A stretch of DNA of 64,000 bases, from assembly GCA_035610365.1 (NCBI GenBank), contig CM069434.1:30776238-30840237 (forward strand). The letters run 5' to 3'. Shown here in pieces: positions 49,170-60,205 of this stretch (positions are counted from its first letter, which is position 1; the number at the start of each line of letters is the position of its first letter). The notes beneath the pieces are model-generated. The model ran no database searches. It saw only the letters and a list, made by a program, of their open reading frames with translations, and was not told the DNA's origin. A program made the translations under genes and the position numbers. Source of the stretch: Aquatica leii. Its lineage: Eukaryota > Arthropoda > Insecta > Coleoptera > Lampyridae.

Positions 49170-51505
49170 AATCGTTAAAGCACAAAAACAGTTAACAAAG
49201 CCTCACTTTTCTTAGCCATTACACAGCAATAAAATACCTCCAAAAACACATGCAATCAAATAGTAAATAATAAATAAACAAAATATTACTACACTGTGAG
49301 GAAACGATAGGCAAAAATGTAAGTTTGAACAAATTTTCATTTAAACAAATTTTTACAATAAATTTCATTACTTACAGTCGTGTTTGCCATATTTTTTTAA
49401 ATATTACTTTAAAAAAACTATACCGTTGCGTTCAGCTTAGTTTAAAATTATGCTTTAATTTCACTGCACTATAAACCATGAAAGTATTATTAATTTTTTA
49501 GGATTACATGAATTTATTTATTTCGTGTTTTTTCACAGTCTTTTCTAAACTGTGTATATATATGATATTCTAAAAACCATTTCCAATTAAATTTGCAAAT
49601 ATAAATAAATTTGGTGGTTGGAATACAGTGAATGAATGATTTTTGAGAAATGATTTTGTAAACATTTTTTTTAATTTATAATAATAGCTAAATCAAATTG
49701 ATTCATAATTTAGTATGCTTAGTGATGTACTTTCATAAAAAAATCTTCTTAATTTTAACTTTTAATCTCGTTTTGTAAGAATCTTCAAAGATTTTTTTTT
49801 TAGAGTTACCCATATGAAAATGTAATAACATACAAACATCACAGCTATATTACTAGGTCTGTCCGGAAAAAGCAGCGGAATGTCTTAATCATCGATGACC
49901 TCTAAAAAACAGTTTGTGTTCATAATTTTCTGATGATGTAGACGATTGCGATTGCTGTTAATAAAAATTTTATTTGTTACTTTAGTTAAGATACTTTGTA
50001 ACTCTAAATTATCTAATTTTGTTTTCATTTTAGTAATCGACATTTTTAACCTACACTTACTGTAAACAGCTTATATACTATATTTGATAATAATAATAAA
50101 CAGGTGAATTTTTCAATTTTATTAAAAAAAAATAAAGGAAAACAATTTACATAACTTTATATATTGTTAATTTTTGTTGAAGCTTTTATTGGTTGGAGAT
50201 TTCAAAAAAATTCTGCATTATTAGGAATTGTTTTTTGATTTCATTAATTCAAAATCGTGCGATAATAGGAATCATTACCGGTCAATTTATGATTAAACAT
50301 TAATATGGTTATTAACAAACAATCGGCAAAAAAAACATAATTATTTTTGTATTTTAAAATGTAAAAACAATTAAATATAAATTGTACACAAACATACCAA
50401 ATGACTGAAAATTGTATATATATATACACAGTATTAAAATTAATCAACATTAGTCAAGTAATTTATACTTATGCAATATTGTACCTACTAAATATAAATT
50501 TGTTATAGGTAAGCTCTAAGTTTAATACTTAATTGTGAAATAACATTTTGTAGAGTTAAATAAAAATAGAACCCGATTACATTTTACTGTATAAATAAAT
50601 TGTTTTATAGTAAATAACATTTTAATTTTAAATAATAATTACAGAACTGTATATTTGATATTATTTAATATTATAAAAATTGTAATTAAATAACATTAAA
50701 GTACTTTTAAAATGCATGGAGTGCTTTACACATCAGTTTTAATGGTTTAATGTGGCGTGCATTATTTATGGATGCCAAAACCACATTTTTTAGAGATTAA
50801 GTATGAAATGACTAAATAATAAATGACTTTTCCACTACATCAAATTTTTGTTTCATGATCGGTTATTGTTGTATTCCAAAAACGCCATTTAGATAAGTTA
50901 TTCTGCAAAGACAGTCAATTGATCATTCCTAATCTAAGACTAAAAATCTAAATCGTTTGTATTAATATACAAATAACTTAATGCAACAAAGTTTACACAA
51001 ATAATCAATTTTAACGCTTAAAGAATTAACTAATTTAAATAAGTTGAATGTTTTTTTGTAAAAGTGCAATAAAATTGCATTGTAATTTTTTATTATAACT
51101 TCGTGTAATTGTGAGTGTACATCATTTCAAGAAAATATTTGTAGTTTATTTAGCTATATTTATACGTATATAACCAACTCAAATGTACGCGTGTAATCAA
51201 ATACAATCAATAGTATTCCTTAAATTAAAGAATAATAAGAGTTGGTATTTATTTTTATTTTAAATAATATTTTTTGTAAATTATGAGATTTATTCCAATT
51301 ACATCAAATTATAAAATCACAACTTTTCTTTATAATTTTAATTAATGGATTTTATATGTAACACGCAATTTTCATCAGAAAGTGTTAAAACAATAAAAAA
51401 TAATGTTTAATGATAATTGCAAACAAATTAAATAAACAAAGGTATGGTAATATTAAAAAACACAAAATTTCTAAGTCATCTTTGTATGCAATACGTTAAC
51501 TAATT
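49170..51505. other. AT-rich gene-free stretch
   Basis: No supported feature. Confidence 0.6.
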
Positions 51506-51507
51506 TT

Positions 51508-51848
51508 CACGTGTAGGAAACTAAGTTGTTAGTTAGTTAGTTGTTTATTATCTAACTAACAGCTTCATAGTATCCTACATGTGGATCAACTCGTAATGAA
51601 TTTAACACCTGAATGGGATAACACTATGGCAATTTGTTTTATGTAGTTGTGAAAACTGCATTAGAGTATTCCAGTGCTGAAGAGTTCAAATAGGGCGAAA
51701 CCACTGTCCACTGGTCTCTAATGATGGTTTCTGCAATTATATAAACAAAAAACGTATAATTCAAATACATTTTTTATAATTTGCGATTTTAATATGTACT
51801 ATCTAACTGCCAACTTCATAGTTTCCAACATGTGAATTAACTCGTACA
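51508..51848 (+). repeat. 251-bp hammerhead repeat (retrozyme-like), one unit plus partial second
   Basis: TATCTAACTAACAGCTTCAT at 51549 recurs as TATCTAACTGCCAACTTCAT at 51800, giving a unit of 251 bp. The shared block extends past ACATGTG to AACTCGTA. The unit contains an intact-looking hammerhead at 51671-51714. The left edge (51508-51540, CACGTGTAGGAAACTAAG) is the same block inverted, as if the 5' end had been flipped on insertion. It shares the ribozyme and the downstream GTCTCTAATGATGGTTTCTGC with the minus-strand copy at 10826-10990, and the ribozyme neighbourhood with the 327-bp satellite. Confidence 0.75.
51671..51714 (+). ncRNA. Type I hammerhead ribozyme, all core positions kept
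   Basis: Stem I is a perfect 6-bp helix, CCAGTG (51671-51676) with CACTGG (51709-51714). The core CTGAAGA is 51677-51683. Stem II pairs GTTC (51684-51687) with GGGC (51693-51696), including two G-U pairs, over loop AAATA. GAA is 51697-51699. Stem III is minimal: A51700-T51707 and C51701-G51706 over a 4-nt loop. The cleavage nucleotide is C51708 in a GTC triplet. A short stem III is usual in mobile animal hammerheads, which can work as dimers. Confidence 0.75.
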
Positions 51849-52146
51849 CAACTCCGTTTCTACGAAATGGCGTTTAGTCTTTGATTTATTAATTAATTAA
51901 CTTTCTGAAAGTATTTGCTATTTAATGGTTACTAAATGCTAAGTTAGTATGGTAAATTTAAAAACAATGTAAAAACGTATCAGTCGTTTACAGGTAAGTA
52001 ACTAGAAATTAAAAATACATTTTTTTAAATCAAAATAAACTCAATTAATTCTCACCATATTAAATTTAAAAAAAAAATTTAATAAATTTTCTTAATTAAC
52101 TATAAATAGTAATGTTTTTGAGCGAGGGATTAACCACATACAAAAG

Positions 52147-52360
52147 TTGTTTACACATTTGCAAGCTACTCTCACATTTGCAATATTTGCAAGAAAACTG
52201 CAACATTTGCAAGAAAATTGCGACACTTACAAAAAAATTGCAAGATTTACTATAAAATTGCGCCATTTTCGAGAAAATTCTGACATTTACAAGAGAATTG
52301 CAACGTTTGCGATAAATTTGCGACATTTGCCAGAGAAGTGTGACGTTTGCAAGAAAATTG
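52147..52360 (+). repeat. 20-bp minisatellite, array 1
   Basis: About ten imperfect copies of AAGAAAATTGCGACATTTGC in head-to-tail order. Because 20 is not a multiple of three, the frame cycles and the translated pattern repeats every 20 residues; the open frames on both strands come from this. The left flank holds GAGGGATTAACCACA (52124-52138). Confidence 0.75.
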
Positions 52361-53075
52361 CTTTAATTAAATGCATTTTTTGCAGAATCAAAAATGTTCG
52401 TAAAATTTCCTGTTACAGCGTAAATCCGTACAAATTTTAATTTCTAATTGGAACGCATTGTATATTTTTTTAAACTAGTTACTTTTTTAGATTCCATAAT
52501 GGCCCGAAAGTGCGTTCCAACTGTTATTATTTTTGCTTTAAAGTTACGTTTGCTTTAAAACTGAAAACAGATAAAATCAATTCATGCTTATATTTGGAAA
52601 TGTTCAAAGGTTTAATGTGTTCAGAAGTAACGACAAAAGTTCCCACTTGTATACAAATATTTGTCTTCAATAGCCGAGTTTTATATAATTCCAATGTGGA
52701 CTGTATCTTTATCACATATTAGTCTATTATTCAAATCTATATAGAACCAGTTCCTTTTTGAGTTAGATGCATTTAAATGTGAATCGCACCTCTTCGCTTT
52801 CATCCACTTAGTGTCTCCATCAGAAGAATATTACAAGCTTTTCATACCACAACAATTTATTTCATTGGTAATATATTTACATCTGGCAAGAATATCTTTT
52901 TATGTAAAATAATCATCAGTTTCAAATATAGATAGATAAAATGATGGACATTTATAACCATGTAAGTATATTCTGCCCTTTTTCTATGATGGAAGAAACT
53001 TAGTATTGGTTTTGCAATGCTATTGTATTTTGCATCATATTAGATCCTACCAGTTATTTTGATACTATTCTCACT
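52361..53075. other. No recognised gene
   Basis: AT-rich. A minus-strand piece near 52745-52830 (SDGDTKWMKAKRCDSHLNAS) reads sensibly but is too short to place. Confidence 0.4.
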
Positions 53076-53082
53076 AACTAAG

Positions 53083-53307
53083 CTAAACAACTTTTGGTGT
53101 TTTTTTCCAGAAACTTCTTCTTAACAACAAAAATTCTCTTCTTCCAAGTGGTTGTAAATTAGACTCCGTTCTATTGTTGTAATTGAGAGTAAACCGTTTT
53201 TTTTGTTTCCGTACTGTTTGAGATTCACTGTATATTTTGTTTAAGACCGTTTGAGACCTTCTGTTCTCTTTTTCAACCTCTCTACCTATGTGGTTTTGGA
53301 GGTTCAT
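53083..53307 (-). CDS. Short unidentified ORF
   Basis: ATG-initiated 74-codon frame, basic and glutamine/asparagine-containing (starts MNLQNHIGREVEKENRRSQT, includes PLGRREFLLLRRSFWKK). I recognise no domain. The codon content is more mixed than AT-rich noise nearby, so it might be an exon of the same unknown gene or element as the frame at 53690-53983, or chance. Confidence 0.25.
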   Translation of the reverse strand: MNLQNHIGREVEKENRRSQTVLNKIYSESQTVRKQKKRFTLNYNNRTESNLQPLGRREFLLLRRSFWKKTPKVV

Positions 53308-53689
53308 GTGTGAGTTAGCGTTAAGCCGTCTGTAAAGTAAGACGTTAGATTAAACATTATCAATTCTTTTATATCATGTTGCAATAAATACCTTTAGCAA
53401 AATGCTCAAGTTTTAATTGCAACAAACAAAGAGTATACAGTCCACAATTCAGTAGCTTGCTACAATCGAATCAAATAAACGATTCGACTAGCAGTTATGC
53501 TACACGTACAAAGTTTCGTGTGATAATCTGCCACCAACAAGAAATAGATAAGTGGAGAATAACTTTAATTTATTACCATACTTGTTCCCTTACTTACGCT
53601 TACGCTTACTATGTGTTGTAAAATATTAGTTTGAACTTGCACTGTTTAAAAATATTCACCAATAGCTTGTATCACTTTTTTGTGACCCA

Positions 53690-53983
53690 TCAGTAACTTA
53701 AATTTTTCTGAGCTATTTCTGTATATTTTAAAATAAACGATTTATCCACCAAATTCTTTAAATTAGTCTTTACAAAATGTTCAATAATATCAGTATCACA
53801 AAACGATTGAAATGCTACCTGGTTTGAGAGGCCACTAATTTTTGATATATTTTTAATAAACGTTGGTAGAATAACATTCAACCGATATTCAATTTTATAA
53901 AAAAAAAAATCTTCAAAGCTCATATTACTTTTTGTATCCCCCTCACATAAATGTTCAACAAAATCACTCGACAAAACACTCAT
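53690..53983 (-). CDS. Unidentified 97-codon ORF
   Basis: ATG-initiated frame on the minus strand starting MSVLSSDFVEHLCEGDTKSN. The middle, ISGLSNQVAFQSFCDTDIIE, followed by HFVKTNLKNLVD, has the feel of a small helical N-terminal domain such as those preceding unknown or transposon-related proteins in invertebrates, but I cannot name one. It ends at TAA just after KNLSY. A further minus-strand frame lies upstream at 54124-54330. No terminal repeats or catalytic motifs nearby. Confidence 0.3.
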   Translation of the reverse strand: MSVLSSDFVEHLCEGDTKSNMSFEDFFFYKIEYRLNVILPTFIKNISKISGLSNQVAFQSFCDTDIIEHFVKTNLKNLVDKSFILKYTEIAQKNLSY

Positions 53984-54373
53984 TGAAAATTACATAAAAT
54001 AAGTCGGTTTTACAAATTAATTAAATATCAATACTAATTTAAACTACTAATATAGGCTGCACCTTTGAATAAATAATAAAAAAAAGTGCCAGCTTTATTG
54101 TTAAAGGTTCAGTCACAATTCTTTTACCATTTCTTCCTACTCAGGCTTATGAAGTTATATGCTGTGGCAGTAGTAACATTTTGGTGCAATGAAAAACAAA
54201 TTTGGATTTGTTGTATAAGTTGATCATAAAAACTCTTGTAAGCGTGTGTTAAGGAACCAAGGTTATAATTGAATGATTTGTTTGAGAAAACATTAAATCC
54301 ACGCAAGAGTATCAAATATCTCTGCATCAATTAATAAAATGGTTTTTAGTGAAAAGGTGTTTTATATTATATA

Positions 54374-55042
54374 TAGTGCACGCCGTTTAATAGAATTACA
54401 TCGAGACTTAGGGCCAAAATAAATGTCGGATAAGTAATACTTAGTATAATTTTAAAATACTGGCATATTATTGGTTAGCATAAAACCAACAACCAATAAT
54501 ATAGCAGTATTTTAAAATTAAACTGAGTATAACTTATCCGACATTTATACCAGCTTTGTAAAATTGGCCCTTAGAGCTTATAATAATAACTGAATAATAC
54601 TATTAAAAAATAAAAATAAATACTAAATAACGTTATCACATAAGATGTAGTTAAATGAAGTTGTTATTCTAAAAACCTACATGTTTTGCAAGTTAATATT
54701 TAAAGATAACATATTATAGATGTTTAAATGATGTAATGTGACGTAGGTCAGTCAAAATACTTGAATAAATGCAAAACAACTATTATAAGGTAGAATAATA
54801 AACTTGTTTACCCTAAACAAGTGTATTGTAAATATTTAGCTAAAAATTTATGCAAAATAGGTTATTGTTCATATATGAAGACAAACCTATGAAGAAAAAC
54901 TTGATAAGATAAACCAATATTACGATTACTAGAAACGTTGTTTTCACTATGTAATAGCATAGGTTCCACCCGTTATTTAGTAAAGTGATAACATTACCAG
55001 ACTGATAACATTATCCGTGATTCCTATAAGCGCCGTGCACTG
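54374..55042. mobile_element. pogo/Tigger-like non-autonomous element
   Basis: Left end AGTGCACGCCGTTTAATAG (54375 on) and right end, on the complement, CAGTGCACGGCGCTTATAGG are inverted repeats, flanked by TA at 54372-54373 and 55043-55044. The element matches the copy at 23190. CAGTG termini with a TA duplication fit pogo/Tigger or a related Tc1/mariner family. No transposase is present. A 160-bp foldback element is nested inside. Confidence 0.65.
54411..54570. mobile_element. Tourist-like foldback MITE, 160 bp
   Basis: Begins GGGCCAAAAT and ends ATTGGCCC, with TTA on each side (54408-54410 and 54571-54573). The two halves pair almost end to end, with blocks such as AAATGTCGGATAAGT and TTTTAAAATACTG on the left found inverted on the right, and a loop near 54480-54490. 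GGGCC termini and a TTA duplication fit a PIF/Harbinger-mobilised MITE. Confidence 0.75.
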
Positions 55043-55334
55043 TATATATTATATTAGAGTAGAACACCTATTATCTGAGCACCGATTATGCGGATATCCG
55101 ATTATTTGGACTCATATATCACAGCTTAAATTACCGATTTAAAAACGTTTCAACCGTGCAAAAATCAATATATATTATTCTCAATCTCAATCAATCTCAA
55201 TTACGTATTTTGTGAAACATATATTACGAAAGATAGATAAGACTATGACAAGGCATGTTACTTACATGTAGTTATTTACATATTTTATTCTTATAATATA
55301 ACCAAATATTACATTTTTTGGGTACGTATTATAC

Positions 55335-55540
55335 ATTTCCGAAAAAATGCGACATTTGCAAAAAAATTGCGACACTTGTGAGAAAATTGAGAATCATGCC
55401 AGAAAATTGCGACATTTGCGAGGAAATTGCAACATTTGCAAAAAAGCTAAAACATTTGCTAGAAATTTGTGACATTTTCGACAAAATTGTGAATTTGTTC
55501 AAAAATTCCCACACTTGCGGTGAGTTATATACCACATTTG
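55335..55540 (+). repeat. 20-bp minisatellite, array 2
   Basis: Same AAGAAAATTGCGACATTTGC unit and same strand as 52147-52360, about ten degenerate copies. The right flank (55535-55558) contains, on the complement, GAAGGATTGACCACTACGC, an inverted partner of the left flank of array 1. Confidence 0.7.
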
Positions 55541-55769
55541 CGTAGTGGTCAATCCTTCAATTTTGGTTATTGTAGTTTTTAAAAACAATATGTTTATTTG
55601 ATATTTTTTATAGATTTAGGTGGTAACAAGTTTTTTATTTATTCTGTGCATATTTGAACAATTCTTGCACATTAATTGTGATTGTAAAATCAATTTTGTT
55701 ATGTTAAAAGTTGGTAGTTCAATTTTTGAGTACAAAAATTTCTCTAAGTGTAAAATTTGATCCTAGACC

Positions 55770-56205
55770 CCCTACTCTTTCGTCGGCATATCAAATTTTA
55801 GACTGCATATTTTATTTCGCTTTTTGTAAGACCTGGTGTAATACAGACGAGCTCTGTAAGCTCTGTATTTTTTACGCCTAACAATGCTTTTACCATTAGA
55901 TTATTTCACGCGAATATGCGAATTAATTTTGTGGTTATTTAGTGGAATCGGGGTAAGTTGGTAAATTTTTTTTTATTGTGGGTTTAATTTGATTTTGTCT
56001 TAATTGTCTGTAGCGGATTTTGGTACCCACCACACATTTACCGTTATCCGTAAAGATAGCGAACAGGTGGTATAGTTGGGAAAATTTCCATGACGTCACG
56101 TTGTTAAAACGTAACTATACACACCGTCATACTTTCAGCATTGTACTTCTTCTGAGAAGAACTGCTACTATAAATTATTCTAAGGCAAAGGGAAACGCTG
56201 CGCAT
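55770..56205 (+). repeat. Intron-bearing structured repeat, copy 2
   Basis: Diverged copy of 39890-40330, sharing TTACCATTAGATTATTTCACG, the exon end CGGG, an intron at 55953-56013 (61 bp, GTAAGT to TCTGTAG), CGGATTTTG, the hairpin at 56027-56070, the segment TTCCATGACGTCA, and the end AAGGGAAACGCTGCGCA. Homology stops there, and no Harbinger sequence follows, unlike at copy 1. Confidence 0.6.
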
Positions 56206-56209
56206 TAAC

Positions 56210-58225
56210 GATGTTAAATGCTTGAATGCTTTGAAGGGAAAATTTATTTGTGTTAACGTGGTATGTTCGTTTTCTGTTAGACTTAATATTACGTTTTAGG
56301 TAACTTAAGTACGGAATTAGCTGATCCCCTACTGGATAAAACCTAACTGTGAGTATTACAATTTCAAATTTTACGATTTGTATTTCGGTGGTCATGTCGA
56401 TTGTGGACCGTACGTGCATGTTAGGTTAACACAATTACCTAATCATAATATTATTTTGTGCTTCACAAAGTCGTATGCAGTGCGCGTTGAGTTTCGAAGG
56501 CTTAAATTGTTTTGTTGTATACTTCTGCGATTTTAAATTTGCGAATATAAATTCATACTTTCTGCGTATGTAGCCCAGTAATGAGCGCAACTTATATTTG
56601 ATTTGACCCACGTATTAACGTTTAAAATATTTTTACTTATGTACCTTCTTAATCCTTTTTGGAATCATTGTCTGTGATAAAATAAATATATATTCTGTGT
56701 TATTACTTCTGTCGTGTTATTTGTTCTTTTTCAGCTACGGGTAGAGTTAGACGGAATCTCCCTAACTTAATCTTTCATCGTCTTGGCGCTTTTTTTTATT
56801 TAACTTATCATTTAGCAACACAAAGCCTGCGATTCCATTTACGGGAAAAATTTGTTAGACGTTGCTTCTTTTTTTTGTTGCGAGGAAATCACGTAGCAGG
56901 TTTGGCTGCTCAACTTAAAGGACCTGATTTTCTTGTAACAACTTGACAAGTAAATAATTAAACGTCAAACTATTTATTGTTCTAAAGTACTAGATATACT
57001 TGCAATAGACGCTAAAGCAACTGTTTCCATTTAGTTTTTATTTTATGTAAAGTAAAAATAAATTGTATGCACCACTGACGTTACTGGATGATTACGCCTA
57101 TCGAGCAACATAACGTTGCTTAATCATTGTAATAACGCCCTAGGTGCATAAATAACTATTATAGTACTTAAATTTTGTTTATAAAATATTGTTTTCTATC
57201 AAACATTATTAAATTTAAATAAATATGTTATAAGTATACATAGTTTAAACAACGTTTTGATACAAATACCTTAAATATATTTATTTTTACTATTTATTAC
57301 AAATTTTTTATTATATAGTTAAAAAAACATATTAAAAACTTATAATGTCTATAATCAAAAAGTTCAAAGTTTCTTTATTTTAAAGTTTAAAAGAATATAA
57401 TGTGAAATTAGCATTAAACCAAAGTAATTTATAAAACAAATCCGTAATTTTTGGACAGTTATTAAAAACATACATATAATTTATAGTCTATGTACGTTCA
57501 ATGAATGCGAGCAACTACCAAATAGCGTTTTAATATTGAATTAAGGGCAATAAATTAACTTTAATTGCATTTTTAAATTATCATTGCGGACTAATGTATC
57601 TGTACACATACAGTTTTTTATTAATCATCGTAATTCCAAACATTTTTAAATCAATAGTAATAAAAAAGAAGTATTCAATATTTTTCGTTTTAAAAATCAA
57701 GTTAAACATAAATGTGTTTTGTATTTTAATACATACTCGTAAAAAACTCAAATAAAAATAATTAACAATAAATTATGTTAGTATTTGTTGAAAAAACTTT
57801 TTTAACATTGTTAAATATAATAGTTTTAAAATAATAACTGTCTTAAGCTAATAACTTGTTCATTACAGATTACCTTTCTAATTTTTATGTTATCGTTTGC
57901 TATGCTGACTTGTCTAATCTTGTTCACTTTGGTTATGTACTGATTACAATAATCTTTGCGTTGTTCTACCCATTCTTCAATCTTTTATATATTACATTTT
58001 TATCCTCGCTTCGAATGTGATTTAGTAGGGATTTGTTTATTGTTTTTTGAAGTTTTCTTCTTTTCCACAGTTTTTAACATCTGCTTTGTTTTTAGTGTAT
58101 ATGTACAATAATGGCAATGTAATACACAACTTATTTGTATTAGGTCTGAATTTTTTTACATTTGTTAATTCACATTCACGTTGTTACGCCATAAATTTTT
58201 TTGGTGTAGTTGGTCAACGTATTTC
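56210..58225. other. Mostly AT-rich, no supported gene
   Basis: A GC-richer part at 56460-56830 has LTR-like features (AATAAA, then TCTTGGCGC near 56782) but no paired copy. The rest shows nothing. Confidence 0.4.
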
Positions 58226-60002
58226 ATACTCCATCTCTTTCAAAACTGTTAAACAATTTGTTGTATACGCTTAAAGTGTACTAACTTAAATATTGCAAGG
58301 TGCTTAACGTCTAGGTCAGGAACGGTTTCAGAAGACGTCCCAATAAAAAAATATCTCAGCGTTAACGGCTTTAAATCGGTTACATTTGAGCATGTTAAAA
58401 ATTGGGTATTGAAGATGCTTTTCATCTGTACTAGGAGCGTAAAAAACTCTGCAAATGCAAACATTGCGTTACCTAATTCTCGTCTCAAGTGGTGATTGGT
58501 GAATTTAATTCCTGTTTTCCAAAACTTTCCAAAATGAGATAAGTGACTAGAAATAAAATGTCATGTTCTAGAACAGGAGGTGCGTCCCGGTAACATCTCA
58601 CACAATTATGTACTATCGTTTATAAAAAGGTTGCTCAGAAGTAATCCAGAAGTGATCGCTTGTAGACGCAAGAGTAAGCTGGGGCCCAACGAGCCGTAGT
58701 TGAAAGAGTTCTTGAGAAAGTATTAATTTAGCTAGTGGGTATGCATCGGAAATCAACATTGGTTGTTTTTTGTTGAAACGGTAAGCAAAATTGTGCAATC
58801 TTCTTCTTACCCAAAAAATTTTATTATTATTCAAAAAAAGGTTTTAAACTGTTTAAACCATAGAGTGTTTTTATCTTTAAAGAGTTTCAATGTCAGTTTT
58901 CAAAAATTCTGATTGAGATCTTTATTAAGCAAAATTGGGATTCTTTAATTTCTAGTTAAAGCACTAGAATTCTTTTTGTCTTTTGACAATTGCGATAGGA
59001 ACAAAGATAGTATGCTATAATTCTTTCTAAACGATTTAGATTGACTATATTTTTAAAATGAAAACTTAAATGAGTGAAAGATTTAACTCTCTTAAGCTCT
59101 GAAAATATCTACGAGGATTCGTTATTTTCAAGTGTGGGTCGTAATGACTCTTTAAATAAGAGTTAGAATAGTGATACATTTTAGCGATGGTACTCTTGTC
59201 TTGAAATAAAAAAGATTACAAAAAAATTTACATTTATTGTCAGTTGACCAAATGTATCAGCAAAGCATGCAGCTCAATTTTAGTAGAATGTTTGCCTATG
59301 ACACGTCTTGGCAGTGTAAAATCATTTAACTGAGGTAAGTTATTTTGTAGATACGACTATTTTTAATCTCATCAGAAACTGAATTATCTTACGATATTTT
59401 AAATAACCACAAAGATTGCAATAGAACCTTAGCGCTTATGATACAAGGAGAAATGAATCCAAACGGGCCGAATACTTGAGCTATATCGAATAAAATAATT
59501 CGTCTTGTGATTACACCATGCACGGGTTTAGAGATAACAAACATTAAGTCATTTGAGTGACTAGAGCATAACAAATCAAACGTCTTGGCAGTTTCGCTAA
59601 AATTTAAAACAGAAAGATGATCGTTTGTTAATTTTATTCTCTTTAAAACCCATACATTGGTTAAAACCCCCTTTCTGAAGTTAAAGCTTCTAGTAGTTCA
59701 ATGAAGTTAACGAAGTTATATTGAAATTTCATACTACTACACGTAAAAATTTACGAACGTTAGTGTTCTAGGGTTAAATAATTCAGTTACTGTTTTAAAT
59801 AATTTTTTCTAAGGTTATGTTAAAGGTGATAAATATCTTAAATTCTTGAATACGTAAAGTAACGATTAAAAATTATTAGAGACTCAACGTGCATCTGAAT
59901 TAATCGCAAGGATAACTCGTTCACTTTGGTAAATGGAATCATTCAAACTCTACTAAGATAAGAATGTCTTCCGGGTTTGGACCGTGTCATTGTTGTTGTA
60001 AC

Positions 60003-60037
60003 GTTTCGCCCACTTTTGTAAGGAGCTTCATCAGGGC
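60003..60037 (-). ncRNA. Hammerhead-like motif, left Penelope terminal repeat
   Basis: Minus strand: GCC, then core CTGATGA (60034-60028), a stem II candidate ending GGGC (60011-60008), and GAAAC (60007-60003) followed by GTT. One extra A separates the core from stem II, the left strand of stem II has a mismatch, and the expected GGC partner for stem I is missing. Penelope-like elements of many animals carry minimal hammerheads in this position. Confidence 0.45.
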
Positions 60038-60205
60038 GTGAGATAAATCGCAAAACTCAAACAAGCAACCAAAATCTAACTAAGAACTTCTCAAAAGTTA
60101 GGTTATCTACTTGTAAAACAAGCCATAATCTAAACTCTGATAAGGTAAGAAAGTTAGGTAATCAACTTGTGAACGAAGCCTGATTCTAAACACCGTAAAA
60201 GTTAC

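Noticed and set aside
51508-51848. Reading the repeat as an ordinary MITE with terminal inverted repeats
   Set aside because: The end block also recurs as a direct repeat with a 251-bp period and the unit contains a hammerhead, so tandem-repeat insertion with an inverted edge explains it better.
52147-55540. Regular 20-bp repeats as a possible CRISPR array
   Set aside because: Units are directly head-to-tail without unique spacers, are degenerate, and lie in a eukaryotic genome.
56700-56830. LTR-like segment with TCTTGGCGC near 56782
   Set aside because: Not paired with another LTR and no retroelement coding follows; insufficient to call.
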